From: Trichaptum fuscoviolaceum
Taxonomy: Eukaryota; Basidiomycota; Agaricomycetes; Hymenochaetales; Trichaptaceae
Direction of reading: 5' to 3'
Assembly (NCBI GenBank): GCA_910574455.1
Contig: CAJSYZ010000010.1
Location: 1,268,770 to 1,332,769, forward strand
Length of the DNA stretch: 64,000 nucleotides
Made by a program: the position numbers and the translations under genes. A model generated the notes under the pieces. The model was not told the DNA's origin. It was given only the letters and a program-made list of their open reading frames with translations, and ran no database searches. Below, in pieces: positions 10,886 to 22,599 of the stretch. Numbering within the stretch: the stretch's first letter is position 1; each line of letters opens with the position of its first letter.

Positions 10886-12557
10886 ATGACTTTCATACCC
10901 CTCATCTCAATGCCAATTATGATCCAACACCTCCTCCGTTTCCCCCAACCGTCCCAGCCACACATCTTCTTTCCCTCTCTCGCCGTCTTCGTTATCGCCT
11001 ACTATACGATCGCATCATTCTACTCTGCGCCCAAGCAGAAAGCATGGATCCTCACGACAATCAGCAGTCTCTGTATGACACTGTTCAGCTTGCCTTTCCT
11101 TTTCGATTATATCACCGGAGGGCTGTCCGTGCATGCTATTCGCCATACGAGCATGTCTCCGCTAGCACAGTGGGCAAACACGATCTTCCAAGCTTATCTC
11201 GTATCGTGAGTTCCTAACAAGCCATATTTCTTCCTTATGTGAAGGTTCTATTTGATTAATTGACGGTCGATCCTTTTAATGTCTGAATTGGGTTTCAGCG
11301 ATCTTATCATCGGAGCATTGCACTATCGGAAGCATGTTAATTTGCTAAGCGGCTGGGTGCATCATTCGTTGTACATATTGGTTAACGAACTCGCGCTCCG
11401 GCGCTCCTGGGCGCATATCTTTGCATTTTGCTCAATCATGGAGGTTCGTTCAAGACTTATGCATCGTTCCGCCAATTATGTGTATATTCCTTGCCTGACA
11501 CTTCCCGAACAAACAGCTCCCGACATTTATCCTTGCCCTAGGCACCCTACATCCTACACTTCGCTCCGACCTCCTCTTCGGAGTCTCATTTTTCAGCACA
11601 CGCATTGTGTTGCACTTGTTCATCCTCGCAGCGTACTTCAAAGAAAGCAACCGAGTCGAGCTGCTTGGAGGGAGTCTGATGCCTGCAGCGATACTGGCGC
11701 TGGCGTTTGGGATGCATACGATGTGGTTCGTGCAGTGTGTGAAGGGAAACGTGAGGCGCTGGAAGAAGAGGGAAGGTGAGAAAGGCTCGAACACGATTGA
11801 GACGAAGATGGGATTGGGCGTGCATGCAGATGCGAAGAAGGCGAAGGGGACAGAAGAGGGCAAAGTAGGCGTAAGGTTCTTGGATTTGACGAATCTGGAG
11901 GTGATCGTCGAGCCGACACCTTCTCGCGCACAAGCGATGCCGTTGTACTCGAGTCTCCCTGACCTGCATCACTTCATCTCTGTCGCCCCCAAGTCAGACT
12001 CTAGAGCGGACGAGCACAGGATGTCCAGCAGCTCCAGCGAACTTGGAATAAGCACACGTACATCAACTATGCCGGTCAGCTCTCGTTCGGAGATGCGGAC
12101 CCGGGATACAGCTACTCCGGCCTCTTCAGCTTCTTACCCACCAAGCTGGAAGCGCTCCTCACCAGGATACGGGCTCGTGAGGTCCTCGAGTACAATCCTC
12201 GATACCACCGGAGTTCTCTCTTCCCCTCCCTCTATCTCTTCTCCTTCCAACTCTCCTACGACCAACGCTCCAGCTAAGCGCTCCACAACATACACCCCTC
12301 GGCCCCCCTTCCCCAGGCTGACCTCCGTCGAGCGTGCGCTCCAGACCTTACAGGCTCTGCGCGTCCAGGCGCGACTCCTCCGCGCGCAGGCCGCCGCGTC
12401 TGCAGCGCTTGCGCGGGTGCCGGTGGACCGTATGCCGGTGCGCATCCGTGGGATGTACGACCGCTTGCCTGATCGGCGGGTGTTGTATGATTACGTGGGC
12501 CTAAACGTATCGAATGGGGTTAGGGGGAGGATGCCGAAGGAGGTTAGGGCGTATTAG
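10886..12557 (+). CDS. TLC-domain (TRAM/LAG1/CLN8-like, TLCD4-type) membrane protein
   Basis: Exons 10886-11205, 11299-11443 and 11517-12557 join in frame to 501 residues. The first 270 residues hold about six hydrophobic segments. The pattern fits a TLC domain: ALHYRKHVNLLSGWVHHSLYI, then NELALRRSWAHIF, SIMELPTFILALGTLHP and SFFSTRIVLHLFILA. TLC proteins bind or modify lipids in ER or other membranes. The C-terminal 230 residues are hydrophilic, Ser/Pro/Thr-rich and likely disordered and cytosolic, ending with an Ala/Arg-rich helix (LQTLQALRVQARLLRAQAAA). No ceramide-synthase Lag1 His-Asp motif was seen, so a synthase role is not claimed. Confidence 0.75.
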
Positions 12558-14122
12558 GTCTGGTGGTTCAGCTGCAGTTGGTGCTAAGGATCGTAGCGGA
12601 GGAAGCCTGCATCGCAGCTACGGGTGGTGTCCATCGTCGCCGTAATGTTGTTTGGTATTAGGGTGCGGGCGCAACGCGGGTGCGAGAACAATCTCGAGGG
12701 GGTTTGAACGGGATCGAGCTCATGATTGGATTTAAGATATGTTATTCTGCGTACTTAGGTGGATAGATGCGCGCGCAATTTGGATTTATGTACGTGCACT
12801 TCATGACTCGTTTCCCTCTTTTCCCCCTTCTATCGTAATGATCTCGCGTTCATGTGAATGATGTAACTCTCCTCTAGTCTCCCCCCCTTCCGTCCCTCTC
12901 CCCCTCTTTCGTTTGTGACAAAGAATCAGTGTTGTATTTAATTATGATTTGTATTCCATAAATATAGGGTTTGTGCATATGCCTTCGCTTTTGCATTTGA
13001 TGACTGGGCTTCTGACTGTGTGTGCTATTATAAGGCTGAAGCTCTGTTTAGTAACTCAAAAACCGACACAGTGTCTACACTTTTCGCTGGATATGTATTT
13101 GAATCATTGAGACGATGTTTCGAGTCTCTGAAGTTTTAACTATTCTAGCTGTACCCGCTCTTGTGTGCGGCGCTCTTGGCTGACCGACTGCTTGATGAAA
13201 TATTTGCTTGGTAAAATATCAAGACAGGAAAAAAAATTCCAATGCACCCGAGTACGACGCCAGTATTCTCGTCAAATGAAATGAAATATCGACATTAGAA
13301 CTCACATGCACCGCACGCAGTTGTCCTCGGACCGTCGCCAACCATGATGACGAGCGTAAATACACCACGAAAATCGGTCTAATGCCCAAGCGTCAAAATT
13401 TTCAATTGTAATCGAGGATTTGAAGAGGCGGCCACGGACGCTTCCGCAGCATTGGTGATCTGCTCTCATTGGGACATGGAGGCTTCTTCTTGGCTTCTAG
13501 CGGTGATGTATAAGCCCACAGAGACCATGGGCCTCGGAATGGTGAGTACTAGGGTCAAAGTAAGATCCCCTCAAATCCATGAAAAAAAACTTCTGGTGTG
13601 GGACGATGGCTATTGGGGAGTACCATTCAGCGCGGGGTAAATGGATAGATGTCGGCGTCAGAGGCTGCTGCGGAAAACAGCTGTAACTTCTTGATGGGTA
13701 TTTATGATCATGTTCACAGCCTTGCGGAAAGAATCGCTGAAGCCTTAAGCTGCCCGCCCGATCAAGGGAACGGTGATCCAGATTCAGAACACTGGCGGGA
13801 GAAGATGATCACCGTGTACTACAAGACTTTCCTGCCATAAATTTAGACTAAATGGTGATGATCTTGTTGGCTGTGAAGTACTGATCTGATGCCAGCACGT
13901 CTTTATACAGATCCGTTAGAGTAGTAGTGACGGAGAAGGCCAAGAATATTGCACTAAGCTGAGCACGAGAAAGACTTGTAGTCGATTTGTAGGACCAGAA
14001 CAGAGATAGAGATAGAGATAGACAAGCTCAACACTTGATGGTGGTGGTTGGAAAAGAAAGGGTTTCCGAATAAACCGGAAGTGGTAATGAGGTATAACCA
14101 AAAAAGGCAAGCGAACGGCTCA
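12558..14122. other. Intergenic region, no gene recognised
   Basis: 3' flank of the TLC gene with T-rich runs, then about 900 bp with only short frames (the longest, near 13452 and 13649, are about 60 codons and resemble nothing known). A GAGATA hexamer repeat lies at 14001-14021. The right border is the CATCGC target duplication (14123-14128) of the transposon that follows. Confidence 0.5.
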
Positions 14123-14128
14123 CATCGC

Positions 14129-17100
14129 TACTGCAACAGAAAGTGATCTGCCCTCCTTTTTGATACTCCGATGTCAAATGCCGGTCGGCACATGCCATGA
14201 CCCCAGGTACTTTTTTAGTCTATGTACTAGTACTACTCAGTTTAGTAACATATAGTAACTAAGAAAAACTAAGATTGCAAAATGGGCTCCCACAGCGGTT
14301 GCGCATATCCGGGGCTTGCTTTACAGTGCATCGGAAGCAGCACCCGGTTTGTGCAGGAGCGGCGAAGGAGGCATATCACTCGACAAGCAGTGCAAGAACT
14401 TGGTGGATGTTTTTGGGGGTTGGAGCCTGAATCACTGGAATGCGACGGGCGACGTATAGGCAAACTTGAAAGTTGGAGTGGTTGGAGAGCTATTATAGCT
14501 GACAAGCTTGTTGTTGCGGAGTTCCTTGGAAGAAATGAGACTTCTATAGCGAAAATCAAAGCCCAAAGGAGTGTGTATGGTATTATGTACAAGTACGAAA
14601 GAGAGAGGAGAGAGAGAAAAGTAGGAAAATAGATCAAAGGAGTGTGTGCAGTACCAAGTACAGGAGAGGAATATAGATAAGAAAGATTCACAGAAAAATA
14701 CTGTCCCAGAAATGTCGAACGGACTTGCGTGCTACCAAGAATTCCGGATAGTTGATGTGGTCAAGTGCTTAGCCCGAAAGCGAAGGCTGATCCACAACAG
14801 CAGAAAACAATAACCAACTCTCCCTACAAGAGTGGCCGTCCCCGGCGAAGTGTAGTACCTCCTAGTAGGCCGAAACAGTGATTGCCAGTCGGTGTCCAGT
14901 AATTCCGAGGGGAAACTTGTGAGACTCCTTGAGAATCGAGCGAGACCAGGGTATATAAGAGGAGACTGAGAGAGAGTATAGCCAGTAGACCTATCTAAAG
15001 AGCGTGACAAAGAGGCGAATCAGTGTCAGATGGAAGATGGTCCTGATATCGAACGGTCTTGGTGACCACCAGGAATTCCGATTGTTTGGCGTGGTCCAGT
15101 GCTAAGCCCAGCAGCGAAGATGCTGTTACAACCATAGTGTATATCTTCTAATAGGTCAAAACAGTGATAATCAGCCAATCTTCGGTAACTGTGTGTGGCG
15201 GCGTGCGAGACTCCGGGCATCACCCAGCAGGAAATTATTTATGGAGACGAGATTAAGGAGGCAAGAGAAATTGCCAGTAGACCCATCCAAAGAACGCGAC
15301 AAAGAGGCGAATCAGTGTCAAATGGAAGGCGGTCTTGATGTCGATTGGCCTTGTAAACAACCAGGAATTCCGAAAGGTTGGCAAGGTCAGTGCTAAGCCC
15401 GGCAGCGAAGATTTTCTTACAACCAATAGTGTACATATATCGTCTAATAGGTCGAAGCAGTGATGCCAGTCGTTCCTCGGTAATTGTGTTGGTACTGCAG
15501 TTCACTTGAGTATCGAACATCGTCCAGCAGGAGATTAAAACGAGACGAGTCCGGGTATATATAAACAGAAAAGACGGGTCGACGCAGAGCAGGAATCAAT
15601 CCAGGCTGCTTTCCAGAGTTATCCCAAGGTCCATAGGTGAGGAAAGACCGCAGAAGCAGAGCGAGTAGAGTGTCCTACAGAGCTAGGCAAGAGTGACAAA
15701 GAGCAGAATGTCCAGGAGTGATAGGCGTCATTGCAGTCTTGGGAGGAGTCTTTGCTCGGAGAGCTGGAATCGTGAGCGCGAGAACGTGCGCGCGTAGTGC
15801 AGTGGGCAACCTTGGCTCCGACGAGACTGAGCCTGGCCTAGGCGCAGTCCGTCTAGTGAAACCTTGCAGCATTAGATCTAGCCTAGATCTGCAGCTGATG
15901 AGGAAATACCTGGCCTAGGCTGATTCCCCAGTAGGACTGTGCACGGTCATACTGTTGACAAGGAACCACAACGTCAGTTCAACGACAATCGACCGGGAGT
16001 GGCTGAGATGGTCGATTGACTAGGTCGCCGCATAGATTCTGTTGCTAGACTCAAGACTCTTTACGACCTCAGGACGGGATGGCTCTACTCTTAATGACTT
16101 CTTTCAAGCTTTGCTTTCTTGGGATTTGGCTGCTGATCGCTTTTGATCACTGTTACCAAAAGTTAGGATGTCGACATGAAACAAGAGAAATGTGCACGCA
16201 CGAATACGAGCAGCAAGTAGCAAATGTCGTGCAACACGGGACTTGACACGACGCTCGCCAGGTTCCTTGTGGAAGGTAACTGGCAACAAGGGGATGTTTG
16301 GCGCTATCCCGACAGATCACATATACCGTAGGTCACTGACAGGCGAATATCAGAAAGCCGAGGAACTGTCGTGGCGTAAGCGATAGCAGATGATTAACGA
16401 GGCTGCTCGGTGGACACAACCTCGGGTGCGTCGGTACTTGCACCAGGATTGTTATCGACGGTCAAAAGAAGAAAATGGCAGGCTTCCTACATTAAGGGTG
16501 AGAAAGATAGTAAGCAGATAAGAGAGGAAATGCTCACGTTTTCAGAAGCGGACTGCCACTTATGGGATTGGACTCAGGATTGGACCCAGGATGATGGATA
16601 TCTGGATGGCAACTTCCTACACTGCGTCTGAAGGTGAGCATGGTATTCATGAATGGAAGGAGAAGAATATGCTTACGTTTTCGGAAGGGGACATGCTGTC
16701 CAAGCTAATGGACCCAAGGCATACACTAACTCTGAAGTTCAGTCAGCGATCGAGCGTCGAAAAAAAGTGCTGCCTACGAAGTAATGAAAAGCCTCTGCTA
16801 TACCGGCAATGTGGAGCTAACAATGCCAACTTATTTGCTCCGCGAGTAGCGCCATCAAGAATTGCGACTGAGGATATGCTAGAGCGGCGGAGGCAAAGGC
16901 GAGAATCGATGAGTGTCAAATCGATGGATGGTTGTCCGGGGTGCATCAGAAGCATCACCCTGTGCGCTGGGTAGTCGAAGGAGGCGAATCAGTCGACGAG
17001 TAACACAAGAACTTGGCGGACGTTTTGGGGGTTAGGGTGCTTGAGTTCAAGAACTGGGCTAGTCCAGCCACTGGTCGGGTAGCACGTACAGCGAGAACAA

Positions 17101-17709
17101 GAGTACTCTCTATTGAGGTTCAAAGGTCGAATCGAGGTAGTGTCGAGCAAACACCACTCGAGCCAAATGGTGCAGATAGTGACGAAGCAGAGAGCCTGAA
17201 TCACTGCAAAGCGATGGGCGAAGTATTAGCGGAAGTCAGAGTGGTTGGAGAGCTGTAATAGCTGACGAGCTTGTCGTGGCGAAGTTCCTTGGAAGTGATG
17301 AGACGTGACCAAAGGAGAAAAGAGAAAAGAATAGCACATACCATGTCAGGTTACCCGATCACTGGCATCCCGAGCCATGGCAAGTACTAGCACTTGACTC
17401 GGTAGCTGGTAATATCACTGAGATATGGGGTTGTCCTTCGGATGGCTTCTCATCGGACGAATAAAGATCTCCAATGGCTCTGAGGCATGTTGAGCTATGG
17501 GATGCCAGAAGATAGTAGACATGAGCGTTCGCACGAGATGATTTAGTAGACAACAATTTGAAGTAGCAATAATGTTGCACGCAATTACTATATATACCAT
17601 ATACAGTACTACTACTACTAGACATAAGTGTTCCGGGTCCTACTACCTTTTTAGGCAGATGGACATCGGAGTATCAAAAAAAGAGGGCAGATCACTTTCT
17701 GTTGCAGTA
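14129..17709. mobile_element. Non-autonomous DNA transposon with about 47-bp TIRs and 6-bp TSD, unclassified
   Basis: Terminal inverted repeats lie at 14129-14175 and 17662-17709: both read inward TACTGCAACAGAAAGTGATC and continue to GATACTCCGATGTC, differing mainly by the length of a T run. The copies of CATCGC at 14123-14128 and 17710-17715 form a perfect 6-bp target site duplication. The 3.6-kb interior has no frame longer than about 130 codons and no transposase motif. It contains subterminal direct repeats (14380-14545 resembles 17005-17300; the right copy has an extra block of about 135 bp), a diverged tandem array (14738-15560), and a short repeated motif (GCTCACGTTTTCAGAAG near 16530, GCTTACGTTTTCGGAAG near 16668). 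The superfamily is not clear from TIR or TSD. Confidence 0.8.
14738..15560 (+). repeat. Three diverged tandem copies of a roughly 300-bp unit inside the transposon
   Basis: Units begin near 14738, 15069 and 15360, each with AAGAATTCCG/AGGAATTCCG followed by GTGCTAAGCCC, CAGCGAAG, a YCTARTAGGYCRAARCAGTGAT block and, in the first two, GACAAAGAGGCGAATCAGTG. Units one and three contain TATA-like strings (GGGTATATAAGAGG, GGGTATATATAAAC). No open frame runs through the array. Confidence 0.75.
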
Positions 17710-17715
17710 CATCGC

Positions 17716-18165
17716 AACATCGGACAGGTGAGATAAGACCGTGACCGGCGGTGAGTACCCGCCGCTGCTGCGAAATAATCTTATTCCCCCCACACGCTCT
17801 TGTCTTGGTTGTTCTCTTTCTCGACTCCTATAACCTTCCGAGCGACGTCCCCGACGACCTAAACGACGACGACGAGGGAGATAGGGAGTTTCGGTGGTAT
17901 TGATAGGAGCATAGTGAGACGCGCGGTAGGTCACTGCTCCACGAAACAACCCTTCCCGAAGGTTCACAGCACGTCCAACACCATCTGCTCTGCGGCGTCA
18001 CTTCGCTCCTCGCTTACGCTCCTTTTCTTCCCGTCTCTCTTCTTCCTTTCATCCAAGCTACTCATCGGACGACATCCACGGTCTGAAGCTTCAGAAGAGA
18101 ATATAAAACCACGAGCAAATTCACGCTAAGGGAAAGGGGTTCAATTGACATACGACTCGAGCTCA
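17716..18165. other. Upstream region of the single-pass membrane protein gene
   Basis: Begins immediately after the transposon's right target duplication. No ORF is recognised. A pyrimidine-rich stretch around 17995-18060 is consistent with a fungal promoter and leader. Confidence 0.4.
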
Positions 18166-19732
18166 ATGCTGACATCGAGAAGGAGGAGAAATGGGAACGG
18201 CGTCTCACCGCTGTTTCGCGAGGTGTTGGGGTTGGGCGTAGGTGCGGCGGGATGGTTGAAGGGGGCGAAGGCGTATTCGTTTAATTTTCAGACAAGTCCT
18301 CAGCAATGTGCGAACCTTTCGATAGCCATCACTGGCAGCGGCGGATCTCCGCCATATCGTGCGCTCGTCATTCCCTTTGGTGGGACACCGCTGCCCAACA
18401 ACATCGAGGCGCGAAGAATCGTTGAGCAGGCGTTCGATGGTACATCGCTGTCGTTTCAGCTAAAATACCCAACGAACTCGCAGTTTGTCGTCGTCGTGCG
18501 TTTTATTTTATTTTAATGATATATCTGCCGAACGTGGTTGACGAGAGATGTATTGCTAGGTGAGCGACGCGAATAGTTTTGGTAGTGGTGGGACGAGTGC
18601 AGCCGCAACAGTTCAATCCTCTTCCGACTCGTCATGTTTTGACGCAACCACGAACGTTCAGCCCGATTTTTTCTTCAACGTCGATCCAGTGAATCAGATC
18701 GTGCAATGCAATTCCTCTCGACTATGGTGGGACCCTGCGAACGTGCAGGGTACGCCAACTTTTTATGGCGTCATCCCTGGCGGAGAGTCCTTCAACATTA
18801 CCGTCGGTGCGCTCACCACTGTCGCGAATGAAGGCGTCGGCTTTAACTGGACAGCGAACATTCGGAGCGGGACAACACTGATGCTGGGTGCTGGAGATAA
18901 CAGGGGCATTGGTGCGGGAGGGAGTGAAACGTACATCGTCTCAAACGGCTTGTTCCCCAACAGCTCGTGTCTGAACGACGAAGCACCCTCCTCGACGGCC
19001 GGCTCGCCCGCAGGTGGGTCGTACGCGACAAGCACGTCGGGTGCCGGGACAGGCGGGTCGTCTGGGGGCAAGGCGAACGCGGGTGCGATTGCAGGCGGTG
19101 TTGTTGGCGGAGTAGTCGCGCTCGTTGCTCTCGTGCTCTTGCTGCTTTTCTTTAGGAGACGACGGAATTTCCATCGGCGCCAGATGAAAGAGCGACCGGA
19201 TCTGTTTACGGATGGCGAGGGCGCGCCTCCGGGAGAGGTTCAGGGCCTCACTGCGCCCGAGCCGTATATAGTACCGCCGCCAGAGGTCAGTGAGGCAGGC
19301 GGTTCATTCATGTCGAGCGAGTGGGGCGGCGCCGGCGGCGGAGGCGGAAGCTCGTACCCAGGCTCGTCGTATGGATACGGCGTCGGTGTGGGTGCGAACA
19401 ATGCCAACTTACACCCGGGGAGCACGGCAGGACGACCAAGTTTCTCGGACCGTGATCGGAGGATGTCGACGATCTCTGGGTCTTCTGGCACGAACACGAA
19501 CACCGGGACAGGGACAGGCATGGATAGACCGAGCACGCCGTCGACGAGTGTGGCGGGGACAAGCATGAGCGGGGTGATGCGGAAGAGCGCGATGCCTCCT
19601 GTGATGCGTCCGGTGAATATTATACAACACGAAGATGCTGGCGCGCCACCGGCGATGGAAGATGGTGAGGGCGAGGAGCCGGAGACGGTCGAGCTACCAC
19701 CGGCGTATACGAATTTGAGGCCAACGCCTTGA
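18166..19732 (+). CDS. Single-pass membrane protein with Ser/Gly-rich stalk, basidiomycete type
   Basis: Exons 18166-18495 and 18560-19732 give about 500 residues. The start is the ATG at 18166; an upstream TTG-initiated extension is not used. A moderately hydrophobic segment near residues 22-40 may act as a signal sequence, followed by an extracellular-type domain beginning YSFNFQTSPQQCANLSIAI with several N-glycosylation sequons (NSS, NIT, NWT). Then comes a Ser/Thr/Gly stalk, a transmembrane helix at about residues 286-308 (AGAIAGGVVGGVVALVALVL), a basic stop-transfer RRRR, and a Gly/Ser/Pro-rich cytosolic tail ending LPPAYTNLRPTP, with PPAY a possible WW or ubiquitin-ligase docking motif. 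This layout is common in agaricomycete surface proteins; no specific role is known to me. Confidence 0.75.
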
Positions 19733-21014
19733 TCAAGTATTATGTCTCTTGTGTGCTTGTCGACATGATCTACAGGATGATGTGGATAGGCCTCTTAGCC
19801 TTTCTCACAGCACTATTCCACTGCCTTTTTTCTGGAGCATATGCGGACTCACTTGTCATGCAAGGACTTTCAGATTCGTCTTTTTTCTATATCTTTTTTT
19901 ATTAAATTCTAGCACCGTGCACTTGTGCGCATTTAGTTCTTTCATTCTTTTCCCCAAGTTTCTCATATTGATCAACAATTGTACCCCTTCGTTCATCATG
20001 CCCTTCCTTCCCCTATCCCTCCACTGCAAATACCCGTCTTCCTCGCTTACCACGTTCCGTTCTCCTTTAGCTCCTCAAACCCTGCACTTCTCTTCATCGC
20101 CCTACCCATGTTCTTCTTTCCCCCTCCGACTCCCTCGCTCAATAATGGCTTTTGCCTCCCTTTCATCACCATCACAAACACTTCCATTGACTCGCAACCT
20201 CCATCTTCTCCCCTCCCTCCTCACTAATCCTCCTCCTTAAACGTCGTCGTCTGGTCTCTTTTAGCTCATGACTCTCTTTCTTGGCCTTACCGGTTGAGCG
20301 GGTTCAACAATACAGCGTACAAAAATTGCAGCTGAAAATGAAACTCGAAACTGTCGGCGGAGCAACGCATCGTACTCTTATGCAGCATCATCAACATTTT
20401 ACCATTACAATTTTCTCATATTTTCTCCTTCGTCCTTCACATTCTCATTATTCAAGCAATCATAGTTAACGTGACAGAAGTCTTATATGAATCTAGTTGA
20501 GTTTGTTATGCTTGCTGTTTCGTGAGTCGGGGCGCCAGCTTCCGTGGTATACATAAGTAAGAGTCATGTGCGTTGCTTTTGGATCCAAGTTCAGCCATCG
20601 CTACCACGTCTTCCACGTCATCACAGGCCTTGGTTTTACTCAGCACCTCACCAAGCAGGTCGCTCACAAGGACCATACGGGATATCCGAACTCCATTCGA
20701 GACAGATGGCAGGGAATGAGTTGTGCTTGCATGTATGTCCCAACTTCGCCACGGCTTCTCTCTTTCATAAATTTGTGGTGCCATGAAGCTGCCTACTGTC
20801 TGTCTGCTCGAGTTATTGAAAGTAAGCAATGGCTGCGATGGAAGTACCTTGATACACAATCAAAATGGTTTCGTGAAAATAGAGGCATTCGAGCAAGTTC
20901 GATTATCGGAATCAATCAAGTACTCGCTGAGTAAAGCGAGTCTTCGCTGAGATTCCAACGATGGCACCATCGGTTTACGACCTTTGTCGCCTTTTAGCGC
21001 GACGTGCGAGTCTC
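19733..21014. other. Intergenic region, no gene recognised
   Basis: Pyrimidine-rich 3' flank (19790-20260) with overlapping low-complexity frames, then about 700 bp with a 122-codon frame near 20566 that resembles nothing I know. The last 90 bp (from about 20924, GTACTCGCTGAGTAAA) are duplicated upstream of the second oxidoreductase at 41690. Confidence 0.5.
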
Positions 21015-21022
21015 TATAAAAG
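21015..21022 (+). promoter_or_regulatory. TATA box of oxidoreductase copy 1
   Basis: TATAAAAG 117 bp upstream of the ATG at 21132, conserved in position and context with the TATAAAAG at 41774 upstream of copy 2. Its presence argues that the ATG at 20961, which lies upstream of it, is not the translation start. Confidence 0.6.
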
Positions 21023-21131
21023 CACTGTTATCGGGCTACCCACACGCTCACCAGTTCCCACTCATCGTCGCTTATCGTCACTGTCTCAAGGACGAGCAGC
21101 TTCAAAGCCTATTAGTACCAGCGCTACAACG

Positions 21132-22599
21132 ATGTCGAAGATACTTGTGAACGTCCCAGCGCCTAACGTGCCCTACTTTACGCCGGCGCAGCTCCCACCT
21201 GCGGGAACGGCCCTCGACCCCCAGCCAGACGGCAAGCCTATCCCGAAGCTGTTCCAGCCCATTAAGATTCGGGGTGTTGAGTTCCAGAATCGTATTTTCG
21301 TGAGTTAGAGAGGATGCATAGAAGTCAAGTGGCAATGCTGATTTGAGTTGGACTGTATGCGGCATACTACTTAGCTGTCTCCACTATGCCAGTACTCCTC
21401 TAACAATGGGTCTATGACACCGTGGCACTCGGCTCATCGTGCGTATCCAGCTCCTCATCTTAGCTATCTTCAATTGAATTGATTTATTCAAATTTCATAC
21501 GCAGTCGGAGGTATATTCACGCGCGGACCTGGTCTTACCATCATCGAAGCCACCGCTGTCGTCCCGCAAGGACGCATCACACCGGAAGACGCAGGACTGT
21601 GGTCCGACGAGCAGATCCCGCCTCTCAAGCAGCTCGTCGACTTCGCGCACTCCCAAGGCCAGAAGGTCGGCATCCAGCTCGCGCACGCGGGGCGCAAGGC
21701 GTCCACCATCGCGCCGTGGCTCTCGTTCAGCGCAACCGCGACGGAGGAGTACGGGGGCTGGCCGGAAGACGTGTGGGCGCCGTCGGCCGTGCCCTTCGCG
21801 GACTCATACCCGAAGCCGAAGGAGCTGTCGAAGGAGGGCATCAAGGCGGTGGTGAAGGCGTTTGTGGCCGCGACGAAACGCGCGCTCCAGGCGGGTGTGG
21901 ATGTAATTGAGATCCATAACGCTCACGGGTATTTGCTAGGAGAGTTCTTGAGCCCGGCGTCGAATAAGCGTACGGATGACTATGGAGGAAGCTTTGAGAA
22001 CCGGATTCGCTTCACGCTGGAGGTTGTGGATGCCGTGAGGGCCGTACTCCCGCCGACTGTGCCTCTGTTCCTCCGGTGAGCTTTATTACCTTCTGCATAA
22101 GATAGTGGAAGTCGTTACTCAGCATCAAATTCCTTTCAGTATCTCAGCGACAGACTGGCTTGAGGAATCGCTGCCTAATGAGCCCTCCTGGACAATCTCC
22201 GACACGGTCAAACTCGCACCTATCCTCGCTGAGCACGGCATCGACTTCCTCGACGTCTCCTCCGGTGGGAATCACGCACTTCAACGCATCAAGGTCGGTG
22301 ACGCTGCGCCCTCGCCCGCGTACCAGGCGCACTTTGCGCAAGCCGTCAAGGAGGCGGTTGGGGACAAACTTATCGTCGGGTCCGTAGGCGGGATCACAGA
22401 CGGGCATCTGGCGCAGGAGGTGCTGGAGAAAGGACAGGCGGACGTGGTTCTTGTTGGGCGGCAGTTCCAGAAAGACCCGGCGGTGGTGTGGACGTTCGCT
22501 GAGCAGCTGGGCGTGAAGATCAAGGTGGCACACCAGATTGGGTGGGGATTCGGGTTAGCCACAAGCGGGAGAGGAAAGCCACAGAAGTCCAAGGCGTAA
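21132..22599 (+). CDS. NADH:flavin oxidoreductase / Old Yellow Enzyme family (YqjM-like), copy 1
   Basis: FMN-dependent ene-reductase family, which reduces activated C=C bonds with NAD(P)H. Exons 21132-21299, 21375-21438, 21505-22075 and 22140-22599 join to 420 residues. The start [16 protein letters not shown] is shared with copy 2 and lies after the conserved TATA box. Family features: [11 protein letters not shown] near residue 58 with the active-site Cys of YqjM-type enzymes, [27 protein letters not shown] with the paired His residues that bind substrate, [20 protein letters not shown], and VGRQFQKDP at the FMN phosphate site. No signal peptide, so probably cytosolic. Copy 2 has the same three intron positions and very high identity, so this is a recent duplication. 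Confidence 0.92.

Noticed and set aside
13452..13840. Two roughly 62-codon frames in the intergenic region
   Set aside because: No family resemblance, no splice context and no conservation signal available.
20566..20934. 122-codon frame upstream of oxidoreductase copy 1
   Set aside because: It does not resemble a known protein and its end overlaps the duplicated promoter block; coding potential is unsupported.
20961..21131. N-terminal extension of oxidoreductase copy 1 from the ATG at 20961
   Set aside because: The conserved TATA box lies downstream of that ATG and copy 2 has no equivalent extension; the shared start is MSKIL.
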